The notes below the pieces were generated by a model. It did not search any database. It saw only the letters and a list, made by a program, of their open reading frames with translations, and was not told where the DNA came from. From CAZJYI01 sp964550025 (GTDB taxonomy: Bacteria; Verrucomicrobiota; Kiritimatiellia; UBA8416; CAYOBW01), in assembly GCA_964550025.1 (NCBI GenBank), contig CAZJYI010000061.1, positions 1 to 59,785 of the forward strand: a DNA stretch of 59,785 nt, read 5' to 3'. Every line of letters begins with the position of its first letter. The stretch's first letter is position 1. This document shows, one piece after another, positions 51,701 through 59,726 of the stretch. The position numbers and the translations under genes are program-made.

Positions 51701-53466
51701 GCCGCACCGTAGCCGATACCGACGTTGGTGAGATTGTGGTTCACATCGTACAGGACCGACCGCGTGAGCCATTCGCCGGTAGCCCAGTCGTAGGCGGTTG
51801 CGTTGGTGACGTTGCCTTGATCATCGTACCGGAATCGTTCACCCGCCTCGGTCTGCCAGTTGGTGGCATTGGGTCCGACAATAGCCTCAACGCGGCGATA
51901 CAGCGGGTGGTAGCGGTAGATGTACCCTTGGTCGCCGTCGCCGCGCGAGTAGGTCACCGTAGTCTGCTCAACCGTCTGCGCATAGGCTACGGTGTGCTCG
52001 TAGCTCTCGGCACCCAACACCATGCCGATGCCCGCGGAGGTCGTTTCCCCGGATGCGTTTGTGGCGTACCGGTAGGCAAACTCGTGGCCGGCGGCGTTGA
52101 TTCGTTGCGTCAGGCTGTGGTTGTAGTGCGATGGATCGCTGTCGTAGAGGTAGTTCCGAGTCTGCGTGTCGGCGCCGACCTTGCGGGTTGCGTTGGTCAG
52201 CTCGCCCTGTGCGTTATAGACGAAGGTGACGCACAGAGCATTGGTGGGACTCAAGACCTTCGCGATACGGCCATTCGCGTTGGAGAGCGTCAGGTACTGA
52301 CCGTTGCTGTGCTCGACGCGGATCAGCGCGTTGCTCGGGTAGGAGTTGGTGTACGTGCAAGTTAGCATGTTGCCCCACGGGTCCGCCATGGAGGTCAGTA
52401 TGCCGTCGGTGTCGAAGTCGTAGGACACACCCGCTGGGAAGGTCACGCGGTATCCGCCGCCTGTGGCATCCGTGAGCTGCCAATTGTTGTCGAACGGCGA
52501 CGTGTACGTACCGTTCGTCTGCACCTGAAACCAGAAGCGACGGCCATCACCCGCGCTTAGCACTCGCCAGGAGTTGGTTTCCCCGTCGAATTCGGTCTCG
52601 TCTTCATAGAGATGCCAGTCCAGGGAATGCGCCCAGCGATGCCCCAACGGCCCATCGTAGTCGAGCTGACTGTTGTACGTGCGACGAAAGGCCAGCGGCA
52701 GTCCCGGCGCGGGGACAACGATGTCGGTCTCGCTGAAGTAGACCGCCCCATTGATCGTGTTTATCGGTTCACGAGTGCCGGCGAGGCACGATTGGGGGTT
52801 GATCATCTCAGGCCGCACATCCTTCGTCTGGTACTCCGCGACGATTTTCGGCGCCGGCCAACTCACCCAGTGGCCTATCTGGTCGTACGTCGTCTGGTAC
52901 CCCTGCCATTGGCCCCACGGCATCCATCCGGACACGGAGAAGGACTCGATGATGTTCGTGACTCCGCCCAGCGGCAGTGGGCGGGAAAGGGAGCGGAGGG
53001 GCGGATCGTGGTCCCCATCGCCTTCGCGACCCGCATAGGAGTCCACGCCCCAGTCCAGGTAGGCGCGGATGCAGTCGTTGGTAGTGTAAGCGCTCAGATC
53101 GATATCCAGGTGCTGCTTCGTGTGACGTTTCTTTGCGTAGACGTTCACGTTGCCCGTGCCCGGCTTGCAGGTCCGGTGGCTGTCGAATGCGGCGTACGCG
53201 TTCCAGTTGCTGACGTACGTGGCGGTGTCCGTATCGCAGTCGGCTTGGGCCTGTTCATAGAACGCTTTCGTCGGGTTCGAGCCCCAATCGCCGCCAAAAC
53301 CATCGTAGAGCCACCACTCGCGGTATGTGTCCGTTGTCAGGGCTTGCGTCGTAATGTTGGTTGTCGTCGTTGAATCGGCATGGCCGGACACGCGAAACCA
53401 AATGCACGTCGCGAGCCAGAAGAAGAGGACGAGGGCCGGGCCGCGGTGTTGCTTGGGTTCTTTCAT
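48787..53466 (-). CDS. Exported RHS-repeat protein with C-terminal toxin-like domain
   Basis: 1,559 residues from ATG 53466; an in-frame TTG at 53475 is less likely because the ATG overlaps the previous stop (ATGA). Hydrophobic signal segment at 10-30 (GPALVLFFWLATCIWFRVSG). DUF6531-like entry (DIVVPAPGLPLAFRRTYNS) near residue 240, then many YD/RHS repeats. The RHS core ends with GLYYFRARWYDPVTGRWLSKDP and PVNFVDPFGL, the usual processing boundary. The last 162 residues are a separate domain with KFGNYLAGYTGGYIGFGSYWGVRLGGVANAAMAQ, resembling polymorphic toxin type 44 (Ntox44). The toxin assignment comes from recall of the motif and is tentative. Confidence 0.85.
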   Translation of the reverse strand: MKEPKQHRGPALVLFFWLATCIWFRVSGHADSTTTTNITTQALTTDTYREWWLYDGFGGDWGSNPTKAFYEQAQADCDTDTATYVSNWNAYAAFDSHRTCKPGTGNVNVYAKKRHTKQHLDIDLSAYTTNDCIRAYLDWGVDSYAGREGDGDHDPPLRSLSRPLPLGGVTNIIESFSVSGWMPWGQWQGYQTTYDQIGHWVSWPAPKIVAEYQTKDVRPEMINPQSCLAGTREPINTINGAVYFSETDIVVPAPGLPLAFRRTYNSQLDYDGPLGHRWAHSLDWHLYEDETEFDGETNSWRVLSAGDGRRFWFQVQTNGTYTSPFDNNWQLTDATGGGYRVTFPAGVSYDFDTDGILTSMADPWGNMLTCTYTNSYPSNALIRVEHSNGQYLTLSNANGRIAKVLSPTNALCVTFVYNAQGELTNATRKVGADTQTRNYLYDSDPSHYNHSLTQRINAAGHEFAYRYATNASGETTSAGIGMVLGAESYEHTVAYAQTVEQTTVTYSRGDGDQGYIYRYHPLYRRVEAIVGPNATNWQTEAGERFRYDDQGNVTNATAYDWATGEWLTRSVLYDVNHNLTNVGIGYGAAVSNLSTFTWNTNDNMQTLASVTDSEGARTEFEYEDGLLTASKLYYATNACYTNTYGYLTNGLLSGATNANGSWVRYTYDAYGFPTSVVPKAGPMVRMQYSRLGHLEKIEMPPYAYVPPEPPSTNYTYAWRTTELESDELGRVSEIRYPLEKVETFLYDAVGNMTNHVDIGGRTNRYTYAPTRRMTSMTRTLVGASSNTDVTISIGYDNQFNTLAVTDALDRAVETYHLDLQDRPVAVTNLESQGMSVTYSVGDFVDEIERFDGTTVDFAYDTDANLRSVIYPDATNTFTYLKNGLLETACNAEGSVSNTHNAANRLTASAGTAPSGTVSYTHFPAGQVSNVSSVAGSTTYALDGADRVLTMSTPVGTFTNTYNVNNGLVESVENADTGVEVTYDYDNVDRIAGITWRNESNDVLRSFAYEYTDAGMIASVTRENGESTAYGYDTLDRLTSETQKDARGGTNRDECIQYDLAGNRTSKTRDGVTLNYTLGAGNRLASWAVSGSYTTLTVDVVGYIDDESDIGTGERYGELWVSNSVAVTPTTEGSNFWAYGLAVGLGTQQIAAAICDEAGNMDYVTNSLFQTLVTNAAYLLDSAGCMTSITYNGTAYTKTTELAWNGQYQLTSVDVDGSTVQEYAYDALARRVRVITGSTTNHLVYDGVHPIAEVDSTGNLKKTYMWGPGIDNLLALTTYSASETNTYCALTDHLGTVHALTDEDGEIVESYRFDVWGRVLGVYDRDGAPLEESAVGNHYLWQGRWYSWETGLYYFRARWYDPVTGRWLSKDPIGIAGGLNQYVFCGGNPVNFVDPFGLVHSEEEVEAILQDIRNRIDMTGVLTPTAAPDKLIQAFLMHQAPGIHDYNRRRRFDYWNVPGVGQLRSNKFGNYLAGYTGGYIGFGSYWGVRLGGVANAAMAQFYERYRDNFCAGETWRDEGSVKYIDAGREAGRAFREKRAREYYENTPWLTRILRNMIIII

Positions 53467-54554
53467 GGTATCCAAACCCTCCTTGTATCGTTCGTAGGGA
53501 GGACGATGGTTGCCGTGGGCGGGTTCGTATCGTTGTTGTTGGGGTCGGTGTTCAGCTCGAGGACTTCCATGTCGTCGTCATGGCCGTCCAAGTCGCTGTC
53601 CGCATTGGTCGGCGAAGTATGGTGCATGAATACCTCGCGTGCCCACGTGAGGTTGTCGTCGTCAGGATCGGTCGTGCTGTCGATCACGCCGTTCCCGGCG
53701 GCGTAGAAGCGGGCGTCCGGCGTGGCCGTGCCGAGCCACTCGATCCAGTTCGTCGAGAGATTGGTGTTGACGCCCAGGTCCCAGAAAGGATAGCCGCGCA
53801 GATCTCCGCAGACGAATATGTCGAGATTGGTGACGCTGTTGGTGCAGACGATGGAAACCATGATGCCCCCGTCCACCTTTTCGATCTCGTAGAAATGGAT
53901 GTCGGTCACGGGATCGTCCTGGCCGGCGTACATCCGCTTGGGCGTAGGGGTCGCCGCTGGCGTCAGAGACACCCGCCAGACGTACTTGATGACGTCCTTC
54001 TCGGTCATCAGCCGGAATCGCGCGAGGATGCGAGCAGGATCCGAAATCGCCTTGCACCATTCCTCGTGCGGTGTGACCCAACCGTCATGGAAATCGATGT
54101 CCGGATACGAAGCCACGGCATGCCAGAGCGGGTCCGTGTTCGCTGCTTTCACCGTCGCCAGCGTCTCTCCGGCGGAATTGACGAAGACCCTCTCGCGAGA
54201 CGCCTTGTCCTCGTAGACGTAGACCGTGTAGCTCGTGATCAGGTCTTCCTCCTCCGCGATCAGGCCGCTGCGGAATTCCTTTCCGAAGTCCTGCATGTCG
54301 AACGGGAGTATCATCTCTCCAGGCACAAAGTGGTTCGTGGACGGCGGGGCCAGGGGCAACCACCGGACCTGCTCGTGCTCGAAGTGTGCGACGATGCCGG
54401 CAACGTCAGTTACGCGATTCGACATGATGGAAACGTACAGTTCCTTGCTGAACTCCTCCTGCCGCGGTTTGCGGCCCCATGCCTGCAGCAGTAGCAGGCC
54501 GGAAGCCGTTGCCGCGGCAACGCAAACGACTATTCCTGCTCGTTTCGGGCTCAT
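53463..54554 (-). CDS. Membrane-anchored protein with thrombospondin type 3-like calcium motif
   Basis: 363 residues with an N-terminal signal/anchor (AGIVVCVAAATASGLLLLQAWG). The C-terminus has DSDLDGHDDDMEVLELNTDPNNNDTNP, an Asp-rich repeat typical of thrombospondin type 3 calcium-binding segments. The central 250 residues are not recognised. Ribosome site AGAGGGGG before the ATG. The stop overlaps the RHS start (ATGA), so both are made together. It may help export or attach the RHS protein, but that is inference. Confidence 0.7.
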   Translation of the reverse strand: MSPKRAGIVVCVAAATASGLLLLQAWGRKPRQEEFSKELYVSIMSNRVTDVAGIVAHFEHEQVRWLPLAPPSTNHFVPGEMILPFDMQDFGKEFRSGLIAEEEDLITSYTVYVYEDKASRERVFVNSAGETLATVKAANTDPLWHAVASYPDIDFHDGWVTPHEEWCKAISDPARILARFRLMTEKDVIKYVWRVSLTPAATPTPKRMYAGQDDPVTDIHFYEIEKVDGGIMVSIVCTNSVTNLDIFVCGDLRGYPFWDLGVNTNLSTNWIEWLGTATPDARFYAAGNGVIDSTTDPDDDNLTWAREVFMHHTSPTNADSDLDGHDDDMEVLELNTDPNNNDTNPPTATIVLPTNDTRRVWIP

Positions 54555-54728
54555 CTATCCCCCTCTTGGTTTGTGTTCCACGTGGTCACGGTTCTTCCAG
54601 GCTGAATCGCGGCAGCGGCGAACGGCGGTTGTCGGCAGAGACAGTGCGGGTGCGCGATGCGGATGGTGTTGCGGCGATGGTCTGAAATGCGAAGAACTCC
54701 GGGAGCCTATGCCGGTGAGATTGCGCCC

Positions 54729-54760
54729 GTGCTGCTGTGCTGCTGTGCTGCTGTGCTGCT
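54729..54760. repeat. Octamer tandem repeat (GTGCTGCT x4)
   Basis: Four perfect copies of GTGCTGCT followed by a divergent fifth (GTGCGACG), about 175 bases upstream of the thrombospondin-like gene on the minus strand. A slippage-prone array near a possible promoter. Confidence 0.85.
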
Positions 54761-54938
54761 GTGCGACGACCCTATCATGGCTGCGATCCCCAGCGTCAAA
54801 CTATGTAAGTGCGAACGGCGAAGTGCGTCAAGCACAAATGCCTGCAAAATGCGCAGCGGGCACGGGTGTGCGTTTTTCGTAACTCACTCCGACATAGCTG
54901 CATGCAGGAATCGCGCAGCCCCGAAGGGCGCCGGGTGG

Positions 54939-55013
54939 ACGATTACGGCGACGATTACGGCTGACGAGGGGGAGATTCTCGGAATCGTCCACCGTAATCG
55001 TCGCCGTAATCGT
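54939..55013. repeat. Inverted pair of duplicated 12-mers (GACGATTACGGC)
   Basis: Bases 54939-54960 hold two tandem copies of the 12-mer; 54992-55013 are their exact reverse complement (22 bases), with a 31-base spacer. The same 12-mer core occurs in the dispersed repeat at 28,190-28,210. In the gene-free interval 54,555-55,516; between 55,014 and 55,460 I see no credible gene or RNA. Confidence 0.85.
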
Positions 55014-55465
55014 GGACCCGTTCAGGCGTTGCGCTTCGTGCGACTGAGAACATGACATCTGCACTCAGCGTCGCTGTTTGGCGTAATGCTCGGGCATGGA
55101 ACGAGTTACGAGCGTGGACCGCACTACCGTGGCGCAGCGGGTACGGTCTTTCCCCTTGCCTTCTCCATGGGGACGGACGGCGTGGCAATTGTCCCTTATC
55201 ATACTCAAGAACGGCCCTTTTCTGTCGCTGGAGGCTCGGGTTATTCGCCACGGGCGGACCTGCCCGTGACACGGCACCCCGACCGTGCCCGTGAAGAGGC
55301 CGAAGAACAGTGGACGATTGGGGCATCCTCTGCTCCCGCTGTTCGCCTCCGAACAGTTGTGTTTGCGTGTGAACACATTGGACGGTGTCCGCAATCGGGC
55401 AGCGCTTCTGCTTTGTGGGTTGTAAGGTTCTGTCTGCCAATTGGTTGTGATGTCTTGTGCGAGCC

Positions 55466-55482
55466 TGGCACGCCGCATGCAA
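55466..55482 (+). promoter_or_regulatory. Candidate sigma-54 (-24/-12) promoter of the chemosensory operon
   Basis: TGGCAC (55466-55471), five bases, then ATGCAA (55477-55482) matches the TGGCAC-N5-TTGCA consensus with GG and GC elements ten bases apart. It would start transcription near 55,493, 24 bases before the first cheW start codon. No enhancer-binding protein gene is in the window. Confidence 0.55.
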
Positions 55483-55516
55483 CGTCGGGATGTGCGCTTT
55501 TTGGGGGGTGACCGAC

Positions 55517-56026
55517 ATGCAATGGCCGACGACAGTTGATGGGGAGACCCAATCGGGACCGGACCAGAGTTTCGAGCAAGTTCTGGTGGTTTCGGTTGGG
55601 AGCAGGCGTTGTGCGTTGCCGGTGGGGTGCATTGTGCACGTCACCCTGGCGGCTGCCGTGGAGCCTCTGCCGGGAGCGCCGGAGGGCGTTCTTGGGGTTG
55701 TTGACGTCCACGGTGCCGTTCTTCCCGTCCTCGATCTCCGGCAGGCGATAGGCGAACCACCCGTCCCTCTCTCTCCGTGCCAGTGTTTTCTCATCGTCGA
55801 GTCGGGCGGCCGGCGCGTCGCCTGCGTCGTGGATGCCGTGCACGGCGTTGTGCGGGTAGGAGAAACCGCCATGGGTTTGATGGCGGCGGCCAACGGTCAG
55901 GTTGTGCTGGGGACCGTTCGTCACGACGAGGGTTTGCTGTTACTTTGCGGGCCGGCAGGCATCGTGGCGGCGTGTGACCGGGTGCTGGCGTCGCTGGGGG
56001 GAGGTGCTTGCCATGCAGATGACTGA
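55517..56026 (+). CDS. CheW-like coupling protein (WspB-like position)
   Basis: 169 residues from ATG 55517 preceded by GGGGGGTGA. CheW/SH3-like fold: FEQVLVVSVGSRRCALPVGCIVHV, LGVVDVHGAVLPVLDLRQAIG, VACVVDAVHGVV. It links receptor and kinase in chemosensory arrays. First gene of the cluster; overlaps cheR by 14 bases. Which CheW subtype cannot be told from sequence alone. Confidence 0.85.
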   Translation: MQWPTTVDGETQSGPDQSFEQVLVVSVGSRRCALPVGCIVHVTLAAAVEPLPGAPEGVLGVVDVHGAVLPVLDLRQAIGEPPVPLSPCQCFLIVESGGRRVACVVDAVHGVVRVGETAMGLMAAANGQVVLGTVRHDEGLLLLCGPAGIVAACDRVLASLGGGACHADD

Positions 56027-57054
56027 TACGGCGGCCCGTCCCCGCTCCGAACTGGCAGAGCGCCTGAGCGCCTTTCTCAGCCAGAGACTTGGCTGGTCCT
56101 TCCGCGTTTGTCGTCAGAGAGACCTGTGGAAAGGCATCGCCGCGGCAGCGGCGGAGCTCGGCTTCAGCGACGTGGAGACCTTTGCCGAGCACCTGGTCAG
56201 CAAGGAATGGACGCGCTCCGAGATCCAGTCGCTTGCCGCCTACCTCACCGTGGGCGAGACCTACTTCTTCAGGCACATCGAACACTTTGAGTTGCTGCGG
56301 GACATCGTCATTCCAAGGCTTGTCAAGGAACGTTGGTTCGGCAGACGGTCGCTGCGTTTCTGGAGCGCCGGCTGCTGCACGGGGGAGGAACCGTACACCC
56401 TGGCCACGTACGTGCATGATTGCATTCCCAACGCGCAGGACTGGGACATCACCATTCTGGGAAGCGACATCAATACGCGTTTTCTCCGCAAGGCACAGGA
56501 GGCCGAATACAGCGAGTGGTCGTTGCGCTCTACGCCCGAGGTACTGCGGCGACGCTACTTCAACCAACGCCGCAAGGGCCGTTTTGCGCTGGTTCCCCGC
56601 ATTCGCCGGATGGTGCGCTTCGGCTACCTGAACCTGGCCGACAGCACGTACCCGTCGGTGGCCGGGGAGACGCAGNNNNNNNNNNNNNNNNNNNNNNNNN
56701 NNNNNNNNNNNNNNNNNNNNNNNNNNNNNNNNNNNNNNNNNNNNNNNNNNNNNNNNNNNNNNNNNNNNNNNNNNNCAGGAGCTGGGCGATGCCACGAAGG
56801 CCGAACGCTGTCTGCGCTCGGCGCTCTACCTCGACGACCGCTGTGTGCCCGCCCATTTCATGCTCGGCGTGCTCCATCAGCAGCGCGGGGCGCTGGTGGC
56901 GTCACGCCGGCACATGGGGCGCGCGCTGTCGGCCCTGAAGGCGCGGGATGCGGAAGAGCTTGTTGCGGGGACCGACGGCATTACGGTTTCGCAGTTTGCG
57001 GGGATGATCGAGACTCTGACTTCGAAGGATAGGACGGCGGCACAGGATGGATAA
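56013..57054 (+). CDS. CheR methyltransferase with C-terminal TPR-like region, split by an assembly gap (WspC-like)
   Basis: Start ATG 56013 with GGGAGGTG upstream. Bases 56013-56675 encode ~221 residues of CheR: N-terminal helical domain, VGETYFFRHIEHFELL, RFWSAGCCTGEEPYTLA (SAM-binding), ILGSDINTRFLRKAQ. One hundred N follow at 56676-56775, removing the FCRN-type catalytic segment. After the gap, 56776-57054 encode QELGDATKAERCLRSALYLD...PAHFMLGVLHQQRG, a TPR-like C-terminus, in a different frame only because the gap length is arbitrary. CheR-TPR proteins run about 420-480 residues, so a few hundred bases are probably missing. It methylates receptor glutamates. Confidence 0.85.
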
Positions 57055-57613
57055 GGGACAGACACAACGAGGGCAAGCAATCGGCGCCGCGCCCCGGGGT
57101 GCGGAGGTGGTGTTGCGGGAACGTGCCGACCTCCTGCGCAGAGTTCCGGAGAATCGGGATGCACAGGGCAACGCCGCGGAGATCGTTGTCTTCACGATTG
57201 GCGGGGCGTCCTACGGAATTGAGACATGCTACGTGCGCGAAGTCTGCCGGTGCAACGATCTCGTGCCTTTGCCATGTACGCCCGGCTTCGTCCTCGGGGT
57301 ATTGAACGTCCATGGCGAGATCGTGTCGGTGACCGATCTGCGCTCTCATCTCGGGTGTGCGGGAGACGGGCCGGATTTCCGTCCCGCGCGTGTGATTGTT
57401 CTGAGCGGCAACGACATGGTGATGGGGCTGGCCGTGGACACCATTGCGGGGGTGGCCCCTCTTCGCAGCGAATCGCTCATGCCGTACGTCGCTTGCGGGG
57501 GAGACAGCCGTTGCGAATACCTGAGGGGCGTTGTGGGTGAGGGCGACATCCTGTTGCTGGACGCCCAGAAGATCCTGACTGATACGACGCTGATTGTGGA
57601 AGACAAGGAGTAG
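57047..57613 (+). CDS. CheW-like coupling protein (WspD-like position)
   Basis: 188 residues, with a ~40-residue basic N-terminal extension before the CheW fold (EIVVFTIGGASYGIETCYVREV, PCTPGFVLGVLNVHGEIVSVTDLRSHLG, GLAVDTIAGVAPL, VVGEGDILLLDAQKIL). It overlaps cheR by eight bases. The second CheW of the cluster, following CheR-TPR as wspD follows wspC. Confidence 0.92.
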   Translation: MDKGQTQRGQAIGAAPRGAEVVLRERADLLRRVPENRDAQGNAAEIVVFTIGGASYGIETCYVREVCRCNDLVPLPCTPGFVLGVLNVHGEIVSVTDLRSHLGCAGDGPDFRPARVIVLSGNDMVMGLAVDTIAGVAPLRSESLMPYVACGGDSRCEYLRGVVGEGDILLLDAQKILTDTTLIVEDKE

Positions 57614-57634
57614 ACCGGAGAACGGAGGTGTGGA

Positions 57635-59695
57635 ATGACTCTTGGAGGCAAATGGGCAAACTGGTTTGTCGGCACGTTGTCGCGGCGATTGACGTTGCTG
57701 CTGTCCCTGGCGGCACTGTTGCCGCTGTGTGCGTGTGCGCTGTTTGTATTCAGGGCGGCGGAACAGACCATGGAGCAGGACGCATTCGAGCGGCTGAGTG
57801 CCGTACGCGAGCACCTGGCGATAGAAACGGAGACCTTCCTCGAAGACCGCATGAGCCAGCTACGGCTCATGGCCGCTTCGGAGGACGTCACCCAGGCGTT
57901 CACGAAGCTCAAGGAGTATCACGACGCGGGAGGCGTTCTGCCCGATGGTACCTATAACATCAGCGCGCAGGAATTTCGCGACATCCATGAAGCGGTGACA
58001 ACGTATTTCGACCGCTGCTGCCGGCTTCAGGGGTACTCCGACGTCCTCATGGTGTGCAAGGCCCACGGCCACGTCATGTTCAGCGTGGCGGAGTGCGGCG
58101 ATCTCGGCGCCAACCTCGAGAAGGGCCCGCTGCGGGACTCCGGGTTGGCCCGGGTGTGGCGCAAGGCCGTGCAGACCGGGAAACCGGCTTTCGTGGACTA
58201 CTCGGCCTACGCGCCGATCAACAACGCTCCCGCACTGTTCATGGCGGCCCCCGTCAAGGACGACAGCGGGGACATCATCGCGGTGCTGGCGTTGCGCCTC
58301 AGCACGAGCAAGCTGCAGGAGCTGGTGGCCAGGACAAATGGTCTGGGCAGCACGGGACGGGTGTTCTTTGTCGGCGAAGACAAGCTGATGCGCTCGGGGT
58401 CTCGCTTTCTCAGTGAGAAGGTGATTCTCACCGAATCGATGGACACCGAGGTCGTGCAGACGGCCCTGGCCCACGGGACCGGCACCGGTGTGGTCAAGTG
58501 CTCGAAGGGCCGTGACGTGCTCGTCTCCTACGGCCATGTGGGCATCCAGGCCGCCATCGGCACCGATTTCGACTGGGTTGTCGTAGCCGAGGAGGATCTG
58601 GAAGAGGCTTTCGCACCGGTGGTGCGCCTTCGCAGGATTGTCCTGGCACTGGCGGTAGTCGTTGCGGCCTTGGCCATTGGTATCGGGGGCCTGGTCGCCC
58701 GTGGGTTGGCTGCTCCGCTGGCCGGGTTGGCCGAGAAATCCTCGCGGCTTGCCGCCGGCGACCTGACCGTTGAGGTGGATCCCGGGGGGCGCTGCGATGA
58801 GGTGGGGCAGCTGATGGTCTCCTTCCGGGAGATGACCGTGCGCCTGCGCGAGCAGACGACGCGTATCATGGAGGGGGCGGCGACCCTGGCGCAGTCCATT
58901 ACCGAAATCTCCACGACGGCGTCCCAACTGGCGGCCAACGCTTCCGAGACCACGACCTCGATCACCGAGATTACCACGACGGTTGAGGAGGTGCGCCAGA
59001 CGTCCCAGGTGGCAACCGACAAAGCGGAGGTGATGGCGGAGGGATCGTCCGAAGTCACCAGGATCACCGAGACCGGAACGCAGGCGACGGAAGACGCCGT
59101 GTCGGGAATGTCCCGCATCAAGGACGAGATGACCTACGTGGCCGAGAGCATCGTCAAGCTCAGCGAGCAGACGCAGAGCATCGGGGAGATTATCGAAGTC
59201 GTGAACGGCCTGGCCGACCAGTCGAACCTGCTGGCCGTGAACGCTGCCATCGAGGCGGCCAAGGCGGGCGAGTACGGCAAGGGCTTCTCGGTGGTCGCGC
59301 AGGAAGTCAAGAACCTCGCGGACCAGTCAAAGCAGGCGACCGAGCAGGTGAAGAAGATCCTCAACGACATCCAGAAGGCCACCAGCGCGGCCGTCATGGC
59401 GACGGAACGCGGGTCGAAGGCCGTCGAGGACGGCAGCCAGCTTGCGGCCCAGGCCGGGGACTCCATAGGCGCCCTGTCCGAACGGGTGAACCGTTCCTCC
59501 GAGTCGGCCGTGCAGATCGCGGCCTCGAGCCAGCAACAGCTTGCCGGGGTGGGGCAGCTGGTAGAAGCCATGGAAGGCATCAAACTGGCTACGACACAGA
59601 ATCTGGACGGTGCACGGCAGTTGGAAACCGCGACATCCCAGCTACATACGCTTGGGAACGAGCTGAAGACGATGGCCGAGACGTTCACCGTGTAG
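57635..59695 (+). CDS. Methyl-accepting chemotaxis protein with periplasmic dCache-like sensor
   Basis: 686 residues. Transmembrane segment 1 at about 18-38 (TLLLSLAALLPLCACALFVF), periplasmic double-Cache-like domain at about 45-320, transmembrane 2 at about 332-355 (LALAVVVAALAIGIGGLVARG), HAMP to about 408, then the cytoplasmic signalling coiled coil. The hairpin tip GLADQSNLLAVNAAIEAAKAG near residue 525 is the CheA/CheW contact site. No C-terminal CheR-docking pentapeptide (ends METFTV-like), so methylation may not rely on tethering. It lies between cheW and cheA in one transcription unit. Confidence 0.94.
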   Translation: MTLGGKWANWFVGTLSRRLTLLLSLAALLPLCACALFVFRAAEQTMEQDAFERLSAVREHLAIETETFLEDRMSQLRLMAASEDVTQAFTKLKEYHDAGGVLPDGTYNISAQEFRDIHEAVTTYFDRCCRLQGYSDVLMVCKAHGHVMFSVAECGDLGANLEKGPLRDSGLARVWRKAVQTGKPAFVDYSAYAPINNAPALFMAAPVKDDSGDIIAVLALRLSTSKLQELVARTNGLGSTGRVFFVGEDKLMRSGSRFLSEKVILTESMDTEVVQTALAHGTGTGVVKCSKGRDVLVSYGHVGIQAAIGTDFDWVVVAEEDLEEAFAPVVRLRRIVLALAVVVAALAIGIGGLVARGLAAPLAGLAEKSSRLAAGDLTVEVDPGGRCDEVGQLMVSFREMTVRLREQTTRIMEGAATLAQSITEISTTASQLAANASETTTSITEITTTVEEVRQTSQVATDKAEVMAEGSSEVTRITETGTQATEDAVSGMSRIKDEMTYVAESIVKLSEQTQSIGEIIEVVNGLADQSNLLAVNAAIEAAKAGEYGKGFSVVAQEVKNLADQSKQATEQVKKILNDIQKATSAAVMATERGSKAVEDGSQLAAQAGDSIGALSERVNRSSESAVQIAASSQQQLAGVGQLVEAMEGIKLATTQNLDGARQLETATSQLHTLGNELKTMAETFTV

Positions 59696-59726
59696 GCGGA
59701 CGGCATAAAGGAACAGGCGGCGGACC

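Noticed and set aside
53265..53300. tRNA-like GGTTCGAGCCCC sequence
   Set aside because: Inside the RHS coding sequence on the other strand with no acceptor, D or anticodon arms around it.
55086..55511. 141-codon plus-strand open frame upstream of cheW
   Set aside because: No ribosome site, no recognisable motif, and it runs through the sigma-54-like promoter.
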